Positions 17,182-25,300 of a DNA stretch of 64,000 nt are shown here, piece after piece. The stretch's first letter is position 1, and each line of letters begins with the position of its first letter. The position numbers and the translations under genes were made by a program. The notes under the pieces are model-generated. The model did not search any database and was not told the origin of the DNA. It saw only the letters and a program-made list of their open reading frames with translations. Source of the stretch: Dysosmobacter acutus (GTDB lineage Bacteria > Bacillota > Clostridia > Oscillospirales > Oscillospiraceae); contig NZ_JAHLQN010000001.1 of NCBI RefSeq assembly GCF_018919205.1, positions 2,418,001 to 2,482,000 of the forward strand, written 5' to 3'.

Positions 17182-17403
17182 ATGCGAACACTGAACGATG
17201 CCAGGGTGGGCGAGACCGCCCTGGTGGTAAAGCTCCATGGCGAAGGCGCCGTCAAGCGCAGGATCATGGATATGGGAATCACCAAAGGCGTGGAGGTCCA
17301 TGTGCGGAAGGTAGCCCCCTTGGGCGATCCCATGGAGCTGAATGTGCGCGGCTATGAGCTGAGCGTGCGCAAGGCCGACGCGAAGATGATTGAAATCGGC
17401 TGA
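17182..17403 (+). CDS. feoA: Ferrous iron transport protein A (second copy)
   Basis: A 73-residue canonical FeoA (RIMDMGITKGVEVHVRKVAP, then MELNVRGYELSVRKADA), highly similar to the FeoA at 12.0 kb. AAGGAGG precedes the ATG, 13 nt after the first FeoA-domain gene. It probably binds the FeoB encoded just downstream. The 65-nt gap to feoB contains operator 3, suggesting an internal control point. Confidence 0.92.
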   Translation: MRTLNDARVGETALVVKLHGEGAVKRRIMDMGITKGVEVHVRKVAPLGDPMELNVRGYELSVRKADAKMIEIG

Positions 17404-17426
17404 GGCCGCTTTTTTTGAGCCACATG

Positions 17427-17442
17427 GTTAGTTCATGCTAAC
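17427..17442. promoter_or_regulatory. DtxR-type operator 3, inside the operon before feoB
   Basis: ATGGTTAG-TTCATG-CTAACCAT: the same GTTAG-N6-CTAAC core as operators 1 and 2, extended to an 8-bp inverted repeat. It is placed between feoA and feoB. Confidence 0.78.
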
Positions 17443-17468
17443 CATAAAATCAGAAAGGGGAAACATAC

Positions 17469-19646
17469 ATGGAGCTCAAGATCGCATTGGCCGGCAATCC
17501 AAACTGCGGCAAGACCACCCTGTTCAATGATTTGACCGGTTCCAATCAGTACGTGGGCAACTGGCCCGGCGTCACGGTGGAGAAGAAGGAGGGCAAGCTT
17601 AAGGGCCGCAAGGACGTGGTCATCCAGGACCTGCCCGGCATCTACTCCCTGTCGCCCTATACGCTGGAAGAGGTTGTGGCAAGAAGTTATCTGGTGGGCG
17701 AAAAGCCGGATGCCGTTTTGAACATCGTGGACGGCACCAACATTGAGCGCAATCTGTACCTGACCACACAGCTCATCGAGTTAGGACTGCCCGTTGTGGT
17801 GGCAGTAAATATGATGGATCTGGTCCGGAAGAGCGGGGACAAAATAGAATTGCATCAGTTAGCGGCCGCGCTGGGCTGCGAAGTGGTGGAAATGTCCGCC
17901 CTGAAGGGCGAGGGCAGTATGGCCGCCGCCGAAAAAGCCATGGCCCTGGGCTATGCCCATCAGACGGGCGAGCTGCCCCATGTGTTCACCGGAAGCGTGG
18001 AGCACGCCATCGCCCATATTGAAGAGTCCATTCAGGGCAAGGTGGACAGACGCTTCCTTCGCTGGTATGCCATCAAGGTCTTTGAGCGGGACGACAAGGT
18101 TCTCGCGGAACTGAGCCTGAGCGACAGTCTCAAAGAACACCTGGAGGAACACATCACCGACTGCGAGCGGGAGTTGGACGACGACGCTGAGAGCATCGTT
18201 ACCAACCAGCGCTACGCCTACATCAACTCCGTGGTGGAGCGGGCCGTGCGGAAAAAGGCCCCCAAGCACAGCCTGTCCGCCTCTGATAAAATCGACAGGG
18301 TTGTCACCAACCACGTTCTGGCCCTGCCCATTTTCGCGGCTGCCATGTTCCTGATCTACTGGATCGCCATGGGGCCTTTCGGCACCTTCCTCACCGACTG
18401 GACCAACGACGTGTTGGGCGCCGGGTGGCTCCAGGACGGGTCCAGGACGCTGCTGGAGAGCTGGGGCTGCGCGGAGTGGCTGGTGGGCCTGGTGTCCGAC
18501 GGCATTGTGGCCGGCGTGGGGGCGATCCTGGGCTTTGTCCCTCAGATGCTGGTGCTGTTCCTGATGCTGGCCGTCCTGGAAGACATCGGCTATATGGCCC
18601 GGGTGGCCTTCATCATGGACCGGATTTTCCGCAAGTTCGGTCTCAGCGGCAAAAGCTTTATCCCCATGCTGATCGGCTCCGGCTGCGGCGTGCCCGGTGT
18701 CATGGCCTCCCGCACCATTGAAAATGAGCGGGACCGGCGGATGACCATTATGACCACCTGCTTCGTCCCATGCGGCGCCAAAATGCCCATCATCGGCCTG
18801 TTCGCCGGCGCTTTGTTCCACGACAGCGGCCTGGTGGCCGTCTCCGCCTACTTCATCGGCGTGGCCGCCATCATTCTCTCCGGCATCATTCTGAAGAAGA
18901 CCAGGGGCTTTTCCGGCGGCCCCGCCCCCTTTGTCATGGAGCTGCCTGCCTACCATGTGCCCGCGGCCGGAAACGTGCTGCGCGCCACCTTGGAGCGGGG
19001 TTGGTCCTTCATTAAGCGGGCCGGCACCGTCATCCTTGTCTCCTCCATCATTTTGTGGTTCCTCCAGGGCTTCGGCTTCGCCGACGGCTCCTTTGGCATG
19101 GTGGAGGACAACAACTCCTCCCTGCTGGCCGCTGTAGGCAGCGCCGTCTGCTTCCTGTTTGCCCCCCTGGGCTTCGGCGACTGGAAGTCCACCGTGGCCA
19201 CCTTCACGGGTCTCATTGCCAAGGAGAACGTGGTATCCACCTTCGGCGTCCTGTTCCATATTGGCGAGGAGGTCGCCGAGGACGACGTGGCGCTGCTGGC
19301 CGCTGTCGGCGCCCACTATACCGCCATCTCCGCTTACTCCTTCATGATCTTCAACCTGCTGTGCGCCCCCTGCTTCGCCGCCATGGGCGCCATCAAGCGG
19401 GAAATGAACAGTGCCAGGTGGACCTGGGCCGCCATCGGCTACATGTGCGGCTTTGCCTATCTGATCTCTCTGATCGTCTACCAGCTTGGTGGGCTGATCA
19501 CCGGCGAGGTCGGCTTCGGGCTGGGCACCGCAGCGGCGGCCGCGGCCCTTGGGTTCCTGCTTTACATGCTGTTCCGCAAGAACAAATACGGCGGCAGCAT
19601 CCCTGCCGTCAGCGCTGTTGAGGCCGCTGTGTCCGGCAACAGCTGA
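17469..19646 (+). CDS. feoB: Ferrous iron transporter B (second copy)
   Basis: A 725-residue FeoB. G1 is GNPNCGKT (residues 9-16), G3 is DLPGIYS and G4 is NMMD. A helical linker precedes the membrane core, whose Gate motifs are GSGCGVPGVMASR and FVPCGAKMPI. The C-terminus is extended relative to the first FeoB, with two more hydrophobic helices and a short basic end. AAAGGGG precedes the ATG. Under DtxR-type operators, it is likely the high-affinity, iron-starvation-induced system, while the first copy is probably housekeeping. Confidence 0.95.
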   Translation: MELKIALAGNPNCGKTTLFNDLTGSNQYVGNWPGVTVEKKEGKLKGRKDVVIQDLPGIYSLSPYTLEEVVARSYLVGEKPDAVLNIVDGTNIERNLYLTTQLIELGLPVVVAVNMMDLVRKSGDKIELHQLAAALGCEVVEMSALKGEGSMAAAEKAMALGYAHQTGELPHVFTGSVEHAIAHIEESIQGKVDRRFLRWYAIKVFERDDKVLAELSLSDSLKEHLEEHITDCERELDDDAESIVTNQRYAYINSVVERAVRKKAPKHSLSASDKIDRVVTNHVLALPIFAAAMFLIYWIAMGPFGTFLTDWTNDVLGAGWLQDGSRTLLESWGCAEWLVGLVSDGIVAGVGAILGFVPQMLVLFLMLAVLEDIGYMARVAFIMDRIFRKFGLSGKSFIPMLIGSGCGVPGVMASRTIENERDRRMTIMTTCFVPCGAKMPIIGLFAGALFHDSGLVAVSAYFIGVAAIILSGIILKKTRGFSGGPAPFVMELPAYHVPAAGNVLRATLERGWSFIKRAGTVILVSSIILWFLQGFGFADGSFGMVEDNNSSLLAAVGSAVCFLFAPLGFGDWKSTVATFTGLIAKENVVSTFGVLFHIGEEVAEDDVALLAAVGAHYTAISAYSFMIFNLLCAPCFAAMGAIKREMNSARWTWAAIGYMCGFAYLISLIVYQLGGLITGEVGFGLGTAAAAAALGFLLYMLFRKNKYGGSIPAVSAVEAAVSGNS

Positions 19647-19666
19647 GCTTTGAAAGGAGCACTTTT

Positions 19667-19819
19667 ATGAATCTGCCCACCATCCTCATCAGCCTTCTGA
19701 TCCTGGCGGTCTTCATCGCTATTGTGGCCCGGGGCATCTGCAACAAAAAGCACGGCAAGGGCGGCTGCTCCTGCGGCGGCGACTGCGGTGATTGCGGCGG
19801 AGGCTGTCACTGCAAATGA
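19667..19819 (+). CDS. FeoB-associated Cys-rich membrane protein (second copy)
   Basis: A 50-residue protein, 20 nt after feoB, with AAAGGAG upstream. One membrane helix (about residues 4-21) precedes a tail with seven cysteines and two histidines (CNKKHG, CSCGGDCGDCGG, CHCK). The tail is richer in Cys than the copy at 14.3 kb. A role in Fe(II) passage or sensing next to FeoB is inferred. Confidence 0.85.
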   Translation: MNLPTILISLLILAVFIAIVARGICNKKHGKGGCSCGGDCGDCGGGCHCK

Positions 19820-20428
19820 CATCCCACCATAAAACGCTGTCCGTTTCTTGAAAAATGCGCTACGCTTTCCAATCTACAGGCAGTTGAGGCCGATCCTCCA
19901 GCCGGTCGTCAGCCCCCAGCGCCAAGACGTTCGTAAGATGAATCAACCCTCCGATGCACAAAAATATGGGAAGAAGCGCGGGCATACGTCCGCGCTTCTT
20001 CCTATATGCGTATCTTAACTCAGCTTCTCTTTTAAAATCCGATGGTTGCACCATATAATCACCAATCTGCGGCTGGTTAATGATCGCTTCGGGTATTCCA
20101 CCCGACGCGTAGCCTCCTGTCAACCAATATTGGTTGACACCAAGCTTATTTGCTTTGGCATTCTCAATCCCTGTGGTTATAAAATATCAGTTCTTACAGG
20201 GTTGTCGCCCAAGTATCCCGGATCAAAGCGCAGAAGCTGCTCCAGCGCTTAAATTTTCCCCTCTGCTTGTGTAATTCCATCTGCAAGCCTGTCAGCGCCG
20301 TGCCGACGGTATTCAGCCAATGTTCCAGTGGGCAGGGCTCTCGGGCGCAAAGGTCCCCTTGAGCAGCGTGTCTAAAACCACCGCGGCCCGGAGGTTGAGA
20401 ATTAAAAAGCCGCGCTAAACACGATGGC
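19820..20428 (-). pseudogene. Degenerate, lower-GC region; likely mobile-element remnant
   Basis: No intact gene is apparent over ~600 bp. On the minus strand a broken frame from about 20180 to 19860 reads IENAKANKLGVNQYWLTGG, then an 87-residue open stretch with a basic segment and one hydrophobic helix. A second open stretch at 20194-20300 is out of frame with it. Base composition is lower in GC than the flanks, and the block sits against the 3' end of a tRNA-Pro gene. That position is a classic landing site for integrative elements. I cannot name the original gene. Confidence 0.4.
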
Positions 20429-20469
20429 AAAAATAAAAAATCGGAGTATCCCATTAAGAATACTCCGAT
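20429..20469 (-). terminator. Terminator after tRNA-Pro(GGG)
   Basis: AATCGGAGTAT pairs with ATACTCCGATT, then TTTTTTATTTTT on the minus strand, directly after the tRNA CCA. Confidence 0.9.
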
Positions 20470-20546
20470 TGGTCCGAGTGACTGGATTCGAACCAGCGGC
20501 CTCTTGAACCCCATTCAAGCGCGATACCAAACTTCGCCACACCCGG
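20470..20546 (-). tRNA. tRNA-Pro, anticodon GGG
   Basis: A 77-nt cloverleaf on the minus strand. The acceptor stem CCGGGTG/CACTCGG has one G-T pair. The D-arm is GCGA...TCGC. The anticodon stem CTTGA/TCAAG has loop ATGGGGT, giving GGG. The T-arm is GCTGG-TTCGAAT-CCAGT, and the 3' CCA is encoded. It reads CCC and CCU proline codons. Confidence 0.95.
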
Positions 20547-20561
20547 ATAGCCAGCTTAGAT

Positions 20562-20590
20562 AGAATAGCATATCCGGATTGATTTTTCAA
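20562..20590 (-). promoter_or_regulatory. Promoter of tRNA-Pro(GGG)
   Basis: On the minus strand: TTGAAA, a 17-nt spacer, TATTCT, about 16 nt before the tRNA 5' end. Confidence 0.65.
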
Positions 20591-20624
20591 GTCTCAATTT
20601 CGATTTTTTTCAAAAAAACTTTAC

Positions 20625-21074
20625 TTATTCTCCGCAGTGCTCATGGCCGCAGCTTTCACAGTGGCCCGGACACTCCCGCAGCTCCTCTCCATAGGCAATA
20701 CCGTTTTTATCGTAATAGTCCCGCACCGCCGCGCGAACCGCCTCCTCCGCCAGAACGGAGCAGTGCAGCTTCTGAGGCGGCAGCCCATCCAGGGCCTCCA
20801 CCACAGCGTGGTTGGAAAGCTCCAGCGCCTCGCTGACGGGCCTCCCCTTGATCAGCTCCGTTGCCATGGAGCTGGTGGCAATGGCACTGCCGCAGCCAAA
20901 GGTGTTGAATTTCACATCCGTGATGACCTGGGTCTCCGGATTCACCTTGATATACATGCGCATGATATCTCCGCATTTGGCGTTGCCCACCTCTCCGATT
21001 CCGTCGGCATCCTCCATCTTGCCCACGTTCCGTGGATTCTGGAAATGGTCCATCACCTTTTCACTATATAACAT
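20625..21074 (-). CDS. iscU: NifU/IscU-like Fe-S cluster scaffold
   Basis: A 149-residue scaffold on which Fe-S clusters are assembled with the cysteine desulfurase encoded just upstream. The three ligand cysteines are in AKCGD, FGCGSA and LHCSVL, with the conserved Asp after the first. The C-terminus has an unusual extra Cys/His tail (CPGHCESCGHEHCGE), seen in clostridial IscU-like proteins. AAGGAG precedes the ATG at 21074, which overlaps the end of iscS by 11 nt. Confidence 0.92.
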   Translation of the reverse strand: MLYSEKVMDHFQNPRNVGKMEDADGIGEVGNAKCGDIMRMYIKVNPETQVITDVKFNTFGCGSAIATSSMATELIKGRPVSEALELSNHAVVEALDGLPPQKLHCSVLAEEAVRAAVRDYYDKNGIAYGEELRECPGHCESCGHEHCGE

Positions 21075-22251
21075 GCGTACGCTCTCCTTTCTCAAGTTCA
21101 TCCCAAACCGGCGACATCTCCCGCAGGTAGGAGACAATCCCCGGCAGTACATCGATGATATAATTCACTTCCTCCTCCGTGTTGTACTCGCTCAGCGAGA
21201 GGCGGAGGGAGCCATGTGCCACCTCGTGGGGCAGTCCCAGCGCCAGCAGCACGTGGCTCGGGTCCAGGGACCCTGAGGTACAGGCGGAGCCGGAGGACGC
21301 CGCGATGCCCCTGGCATCCAGAAGCAGCAGCAAAGACTCCCCCTCGATGCCCTCAAAGCACAGATTCACATTGCCCGGCAGCCTGTGCACCAGGTCTCCG
21401 TTAACCACGCTGTGAGGGATCCTGCCCAGCTCCCGGATCAGCTTATCCCGCAGTACGGTCAGCTTTTTCGCGTTTTCCTCCATATTGGCGCAGGCCTCGT
21501 CAAAGGCAGCGGCGGCGCCGCAGATTCCTGGCAGATTCTCCGTACCGGCCCGTTTTCCCCGCTCCTGGGCCCCGCCCTGAATCAGGGTGGTCAGAGGAAT
21601 GCCCCGTCTGGCAAAAAGCACGCCCACGCCCTTGGGCCCGTGGAACTTATGGGCCGAAAGGCTCATCAGGTCAATATGCATGGCCTCCACATCGATATTC
21701 AGGTGTCCCGCCGCCTGAACGGCATCCGTGTGAAACAGGACGCCGCGGCTGCGGCAGAGTTCGCCGATCGCCCCGATGGGCTGGATGGTGCCGATCTCAT
21801 TATTTGCGAACATCACGCTCACAAGGCAGGTGTCCGGCCGGAGGGCCCGTTCCACCTGTGCCGGGGCGATCACACCGGAGGCGGGAATGTCTATCAGCGT
21901 CACTTCAAAGCCCTGCTGCTCCAACTGCTTCAAGGTATGGAGCACCGCGTGGTGCTCAAATTTAGTGGAGACGATGTGGCGCTTCCCCTTCTTCTCCCCT
22001 ATGGCCGCCGCCGTACGGATGGCCTGGTTGTCCGATTCGCTGCCGCTGCCGGTAAAGATGATCTCCTTTGGGTCTGCATGCAGCCTGGCGGCAAAAACCG
22101 CCCGGGCCTCTTCTAACTTTTCCGCCGCCCGCTGCCCCCAGCTGTGAAGGCTGGAGGGGTTGCCGTAGTCCTCCCGCAGACAGGGGAGCATGGCGCTTAA
22201 CGCGGTCTCACTGACAGCGGTGGTGGCCGCATTGTCCGCATATACCTTCAT
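21064..22251 (-). CDS. iscS: Cysteine desulfurase (NifS/IscS type)
   Basis: A 395-residue PLP enzyme that takes sulfur from cysteine for Fe-S clusters and possibly thiolated tRNAs. It begins MKVYADNAATT. The PLP lysine is in LSAHKFHGPKG and the catalytic Cys in SSGSACTSGSLDPS. GGAGG lies 10 nt before the ATG; a TTG one codon earlier is possible. It is followed by iscU in the same transcript and has its own promoter, separate from the Rrf2 regulator upstream. Confidence 0.95.
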   Translation of the reverse strand: MKVYADNAATTAVSETALSAMLPCLREDYGNPSSLHSWGQRAAEKLEEARAVFAARLHADPKEIIFTGSGSESDNQAIRTAAAIGEKKGKRHIVSTKFEHHAVLHTLKQLEQQGFEVTLIDIPASGVIAPAQVERALRPDTCLVSVMFANNEIGTIQPIGAIGELCRSRGVLFHTDAVQAAGHLNIDVEAMHIDLMSLSAHKFHGPKGVGVLFARRGIPLTTLIQGGAQERGKRAGTENLPGICGAAAAFDEACANMEENAKKLTVLRDKLIRELGRIPHSVVNGDLVHRLPGNVNLCFEGIEGESLLLLLDARGIAASSGSACTSGSLDPSHVLLALGLPHEVAHGSLRLSLSEYNTEEEVNYIIDVLPGIVSYLREMSPVWDELEKGERTHVI

Positions 22252-22305
22252 CAATTTGGTACCTCCGTCTTTTTCCTCTATTTCCTATTTGATTACTATG
22301 TTATA

Positions 22306-22334
22306 GTTGTAGCATGCTTCTACTCTTTTGTCAA
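22306..22334 (-). promoter_or_regulatory. Promoter of iscSU
   Basis: On the minus strand: TTGACA, a 17-nt spacer, TACAAC. The leader before iscS is about 45 nt. Confidence 0.7.
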
Positions 22335-22364
22335 TAGACAAACGACGCGTGTTTTTCTGCAGTG

Positions 22365-22401
22365 AAAGAACAGGCCGCCTCGGCAATAAGGCGGCCTGTT
22401 A
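22365..22401 (-). terminator. Terminator between Rrf2 unit and iscSU
   Basis: An AACAGGCCGCCT/AGGCGGCCTGTT hairpin on the minus strand with a short T-rich tail. It separates the regulator transcript from the isc promoter. Confidence 0.7.
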
Positions 22402-22428
22402 AAGCGTCCGCTGCCTATCAATGGGCGG

Positions 22429-22572
22429 CTATTTCTCTTTGAGAAAGCATCCCGCGACAATGAGGCCAAATCCCAACACACCGCCCAAAATGGCAAAAAA
22501 GTTGTTTGTACTGAGCGCAATTCCAAGAAGAATGACCCCAATCCCAAGCAGTTCCAGCCGCAGGCCCCTCAT
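22429..22572 (-). CDS. 47-residue membrane protein coupled to the Rrf2 regulator
   Basis: A tiny protein with two hydrophobic helices (LLGIGVILLGIAL and FFAILGGVLGFGLIVAG) and a KEK end. It starts at an ATG overlapping the Rrf2 stop by 4 nt (ATGA) and has GGAGGAG just upstream, so it is almost certainly translated. The role is unknown. Position suggests a link to Fe-S regulation or simply a conserved hitchhiker. Confidence 0.7.
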   Translation of the reverse strand: MRGLRLELLGIGVILLGIALSTNNFFAILGGVLGFGLIVAGCFLKEK

Positions 22573-23036
22573 ATGCCGCTCCTCCTTTCCGTTTCCGTAC
22601 CGCCGGCCGGCCCGTCCTGTTTCTTCTGCTCTTCGCTCCGCACCAGATCGGCCAGCGTATAGCGGTCAATATAGCTGTTGACCGTGCGGTACAGTCCCGT
22701 CCAAAAGTCCAGCGTGCCGCATTGGCGGCAGCGGCTGCACTGGTTTTCCTCATCCTCCAAACAGGATACCGGCGCCAGATTCCCCTCTGTCAGGCGGAGA
22801 ATCTCCCCCACGGTGTACTCCTCCGGCCGGCGCGAGAGCCGGTATCCGCCCTGGGGGCCGCGGCTGCTGCGCAAAAAGCCGGCCTTGCTCAAAAGTCCCA
22901 CAATCTGCTCCAGGTATTTAACGGAGATCTCCTGCCGCCGGGCCACATCCTTCAGCGCCACCATCTCCCCATTGGAGTGTACGGCAATGTCCATCATCAA
23001 TCGCAGGGCATAGCGCCCTTTGGTGGAAATTTTCAT
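22569..23036 (-). CDS. Rrf2-family regulator (IscR-like)
   Basis: A 155-residue Rrf2 regulator. It starts MKISTKGRYALRLMMDIA and has a winged helix (ISVKYLEQIVGLLSKAGFL, SSRGPQGGYRLSR). A cysteine cluster CLEDEENQCSRCRQC could ligate an Fe-S cluster as in IscR. It sits upstream of iscSU with its own promoter and terminator, so it likely senses Fe-S status and adjusts isc transcription. AGGAGGGATACC precedes the ATG at 23036; an upstream in-frame extension lies in the promoter and is discarded. Confidence 0.9.
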   Translation of the reverse strand: MKISTKGRYALRLMMDIAVHSNGEMVALKDVARRQEISVKYLEQIVGLLSKAGFLRSSRGPQGGYRLSRRPEEYTVGEILRLTEGNLAPVSCLEDEENQCSRCRQCGTLDFWTGLYRTVNSYIDRYTLADLVRSEEQKKQDGPAGGTETERRSGI

Positions 23037-23054
23037 GGTATCCCTCCTTGATTC

Positions 23055-23087
23055 TCCTATTATGACATAGGAATTCCGGGAGTTCAA
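23055..23087 (-). promoter_or_regulatory. Promoter and candidate operator of the Rrf2 gene
   Basis: On the minus strand: TTGAAC, a 17-nt spacer, CATAAT. A perfect inverted repeat TCCTAT-N6-ATAGGA (23055-23072) covers the -10 element, a natural autoregulatory site for an Rrf2 dimer. Confidence 0.6.
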
Positions 23088-24370
23088 TCCCCTGTCAGGG
23101 GAACGCAGGCAATCAGCTCAAAGCAGCCGTTGCGCACCAGCGTATCCAGCGTACCGCCCCGGCGCTCCGCGATCTCCCGCATGCCGGTGATGCCGAAGCC
23201 GTGGACGCTCTTGTCCGCCTTGGTGGTCTCAAAGCAGCCCTTGCGCTCCTTCAGCGTCCCGCCCACCGGGTTTTCCACCCGCAGCATCAGCATCCCCTTG
23301 TCCGCACGGGCCCGGACGGTGATCCGCTTGCTGTCCGCCTTGCGGACCGCTTCAATGGCGTTGTCCAGCGCATTGCCCAGCAGAGCGCACAGCTCCGGGT
23401 CCGGAATGGAGAGGTCTTCCGGCAGGGAGACGGAGAAGTCCGCCTCCATCCCCTCGCTCTCCATCACCGCCCGTTTGCTTGAGAGCACCACGTTGGCGGT
23501 CTCATTGGCACAGATGCGCCGGGAGCCCTGAAGCGCCGGGGACTGGGCCACCTGATCCAGATAGTCCCGGACTTTCTCATAGTCTCCCCGGTCTATCAAC
23601 CCCTGCACCACGGTCAGGTGGTTGCGCAGGTCATGACGCAGGATGCGCACCTGGGCCTGCTCCTGGCGGATGCCCTGGTAGTAGATCTCCCGCGCATTGG
23701 CCAGCTGGTGCTCCTGCTCCAGCCGCTCCTGACGGGAGAACACCGTCAGCGCATATAAAAGGGCCAGCGCGGAGAGGAAGACAAAGGGAAGCACCGTGTA
23801 AGCTAGGGGTTTGGTCAGTTCGTCATAGTCAAAGGACAGCGTCCAGCGCCAGTGTCTATTCCAGATGGAGTAGGACAGCGCGCCAAACAGGGGCGCAAGG
23901 CACAGTGTGCCCGCCGTGCCCCAGAGCCTCTGGGGCAGATAGATGGCGCTGTTCGCGGGAATCAGGCGGCGTATCAGCAGCCACAGCGCCAGATAGACCA
24001 GCGCCTTGACCGTTAAGCCAACGCTGCCCTCCATTTCAATCACCGTGCCCCAAAATCCCAGGGTGTCCACCATCATATTGATCGGTACCACCAGAATGTA
24101 AAAGAGCAGCGCCGTCACCAGCCTGGATAGCCGGGTCCCCTCATAACAGCAATAGATCACCGCTATAAAAAAGGGAAGCAGGTACAGAGGGTTCTCATCG
24201 CCGATCCAGCTGGGCATCTCAATCACAACAAAAAAGAGCGCGTAGGGCGCAATGCGCTGCAAAGGCCTTCGGCCCTGGGATAAAACGCGGGAAACGGCCC
24301 GCCCCATACAGGCGCTTCCGCCTGCCATGGCCATCAGGGCCACAAGAACCTTCCATACCGCACTCCACAT
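23084..24370 (-). CDS. GHKL sensor histidine kinase (AgrC/ComD-like)
   Basis: A 428-residue kinase. About six or seven membrane helices occupy residues 1-200. The phosphoacceptor helix is RILRHDLRNHLTVVQGLI. A GHKL ATPase domain has the N box LLGNALDNAIEA and the G box GFGITGMREIAERRGG. This class senses peptides or membrane signals, as in AgrC. The ATG at 24370 has AGGAGGGAG upstream; a GTG five codons earlier overlaps that site. It follows the LytTR regulator by 11 nt, forming a two-component operon. Confidence 0.88.
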   Translation of the reverse strand: MWSAVWKVLVALMAMAGGSACMGRAVSRVLSQGRRPLQRIAPYALFFVVIEMPSWIGDENPLYLLPFFIAVIYCCYEGTRLSRLVTALLFYILVVPINMMVDTLGFWGTVIEMEGSVGLTVKALVYLALWLLIRRLIPANSAIYLPQRLWGTAGTLCLAPLFGALSYSIWNRHWRWTLSFDYDELTKPLAYTVLPFVFLSALALLYALTVFSRQERLEQEHQLANAREIYYQGIRQEQAQVRILRHDLRNHLTVVQGLIDRGDYEKVRDYLDQVAQSPALQGSRRICANETANVVLSSKRAVMESEGMEADFSVSLPEDLSIPDPELCALLGNALDNAIEAVRKADSKRITVRARADKGMLMLRVENPVGGTLKERKGCFETTKADKSVHGFGITGMREIAERRGGTLDTLVRNGCFELIACVPLTGD

Positions 24371-24381
24371 ACTCTCCCTCC

Positions 24382-25089
24382 TCACTCAAGCAGGCAGCGG
24401 GTCAGGGCCGCCAGCGCCGCGGACTGGCAGGAGCGGCTGATGGGCAGCGCCTTGCCTTCCATCACCACCTCGCCGCTTTCCACCCGCTCCACTGCCGCGG
24501 CGCGGACCAGGTAGCGCTGGTGGATTCGGATAAACCCCTCCCCCGCTTCCCGCTCCACATCGTCTAACTTGGCATAAAAGGTGTAGGACTTGTCCCGGGT
24601 CACACAGATGACCTGACGGCGGTCGGAACAGAAATAGAGGATTTTGCTTTTGGGCAGGCGATAGGTCACCTCACCGCTGCGGCAGAGATAGGTCTGAGCG
24701 GCCCCCAAGTGCAGCGCCGCCTGGGCCCGGCTGAGCACGTCGGCTATCTGTTCCCGTTTGGGCGGCTTGATCAGGTAGCCCAAGGCGCCCACGGAGTATC
24801 CGTCAAAGACATAGTCGGTGTACCCGGTGACAAAGACGATCTGGAGCCCCTCGTCCGCGCTCCGCAGCCTCCGGGCCGTCTCCATCCCGCTCAGCTCCCC
24901 CATTTCCATATCAAGAAAAATCAGGTCCAGCTCTCCGGCGTGATTGGAAAGCCAGCCCAAAAGCCCCTCCCCGGAGGAGAATTCAAACATCCGGCAGGTG
25001 ATTCCCTGGGGCTCCAGGATGCGGTCTATGGCCGCGGCAAGGGCCGCCCGGGCGTCATACAGATCATCACAGATTCCAATGCGAAGCAT
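24382..25089 (-). CDS. LytTR-family response regulator
   Basis: A 235-residue regulator. The receiver domain (residues 1-120) has acidic pair DD near residue 9, phosphoacceptor FLDMEMGELSG and FVTGYTDY. The C-terminal LytTR DNA-binding domain (about 135-235) has YFCSDRRQVICV, FIRIHQRYLVR and ALPISRS. GAGGTGAGC precedes the ATG. It is paired with the GHKL kinase downstream and divergent from the TraX/ABC operon, whose upstream region contains a direct repeat that could be its target. Confidence 0.9.
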   Translation of the reverse strand: MLRIGICDDLYDARAALAAAIDRILEPQGITCRMFEFSSGEGLLGWLSNHAGELDLIFLDMEMGELSGMETARRLRSADEGLQIVFVTGYTDYVFDGYSVGALGYLIKPPKREQIADVLSRAQAALHLGAAQTYLCRSGEVTYRLPKSKILYFCSDRRQVICVTRDKSYTFYAKLDDVEREAGEGFIRIHQRYLVRAAAVERVESGEVVMEGKALPISRSCQSAALAALTRCLLE

Positions 25090-25182
25090 ATGCTCACCTC
25101 TTTTTGCTTCCAAGAGTATGGGGATATGATACCACATCTTTTCTCCCCGGCCAAACCAAAGTTGACGGCAAAGGCGCTGTTT

Positions 25183-25220
25183 TTTACATCCCGGGCCATC
25201 TTCCTGCAAAACTTTACATC
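25183..25220. promoter_or_regulatory. Direct repeat TTTACATC, candidate LytTR binding site
   Basis: TTTACATC occurs at 25183-25190 and again at 25213-25220, exactly 30 bp apart, in the divergent gap between the LytTR regulator and TraX. A weak TACACT -10 lies at 25270 with no -35, as expected of an activator-dependent promoter. LytTR proteins bind direct repeats, but the spacing here is longer than the usual ~21 bp, so this is tentative. Confidence 0.35.
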
Positions 25221-25300
25221 ACAGCCGCCGAATGTGACGATCCCCTCCCCGTCTTCTCAAAAGCGGCGCTACACTGGAGTCAGGCAAGGAGGGTTCGATC

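Noticed and set aside
17859..19316. 485-residue open frame antisense to feoB
   Set aside because: A shadow of GC-rich codons in feoB; low-complexity His/Gly/Gln composition and no ribosome site.
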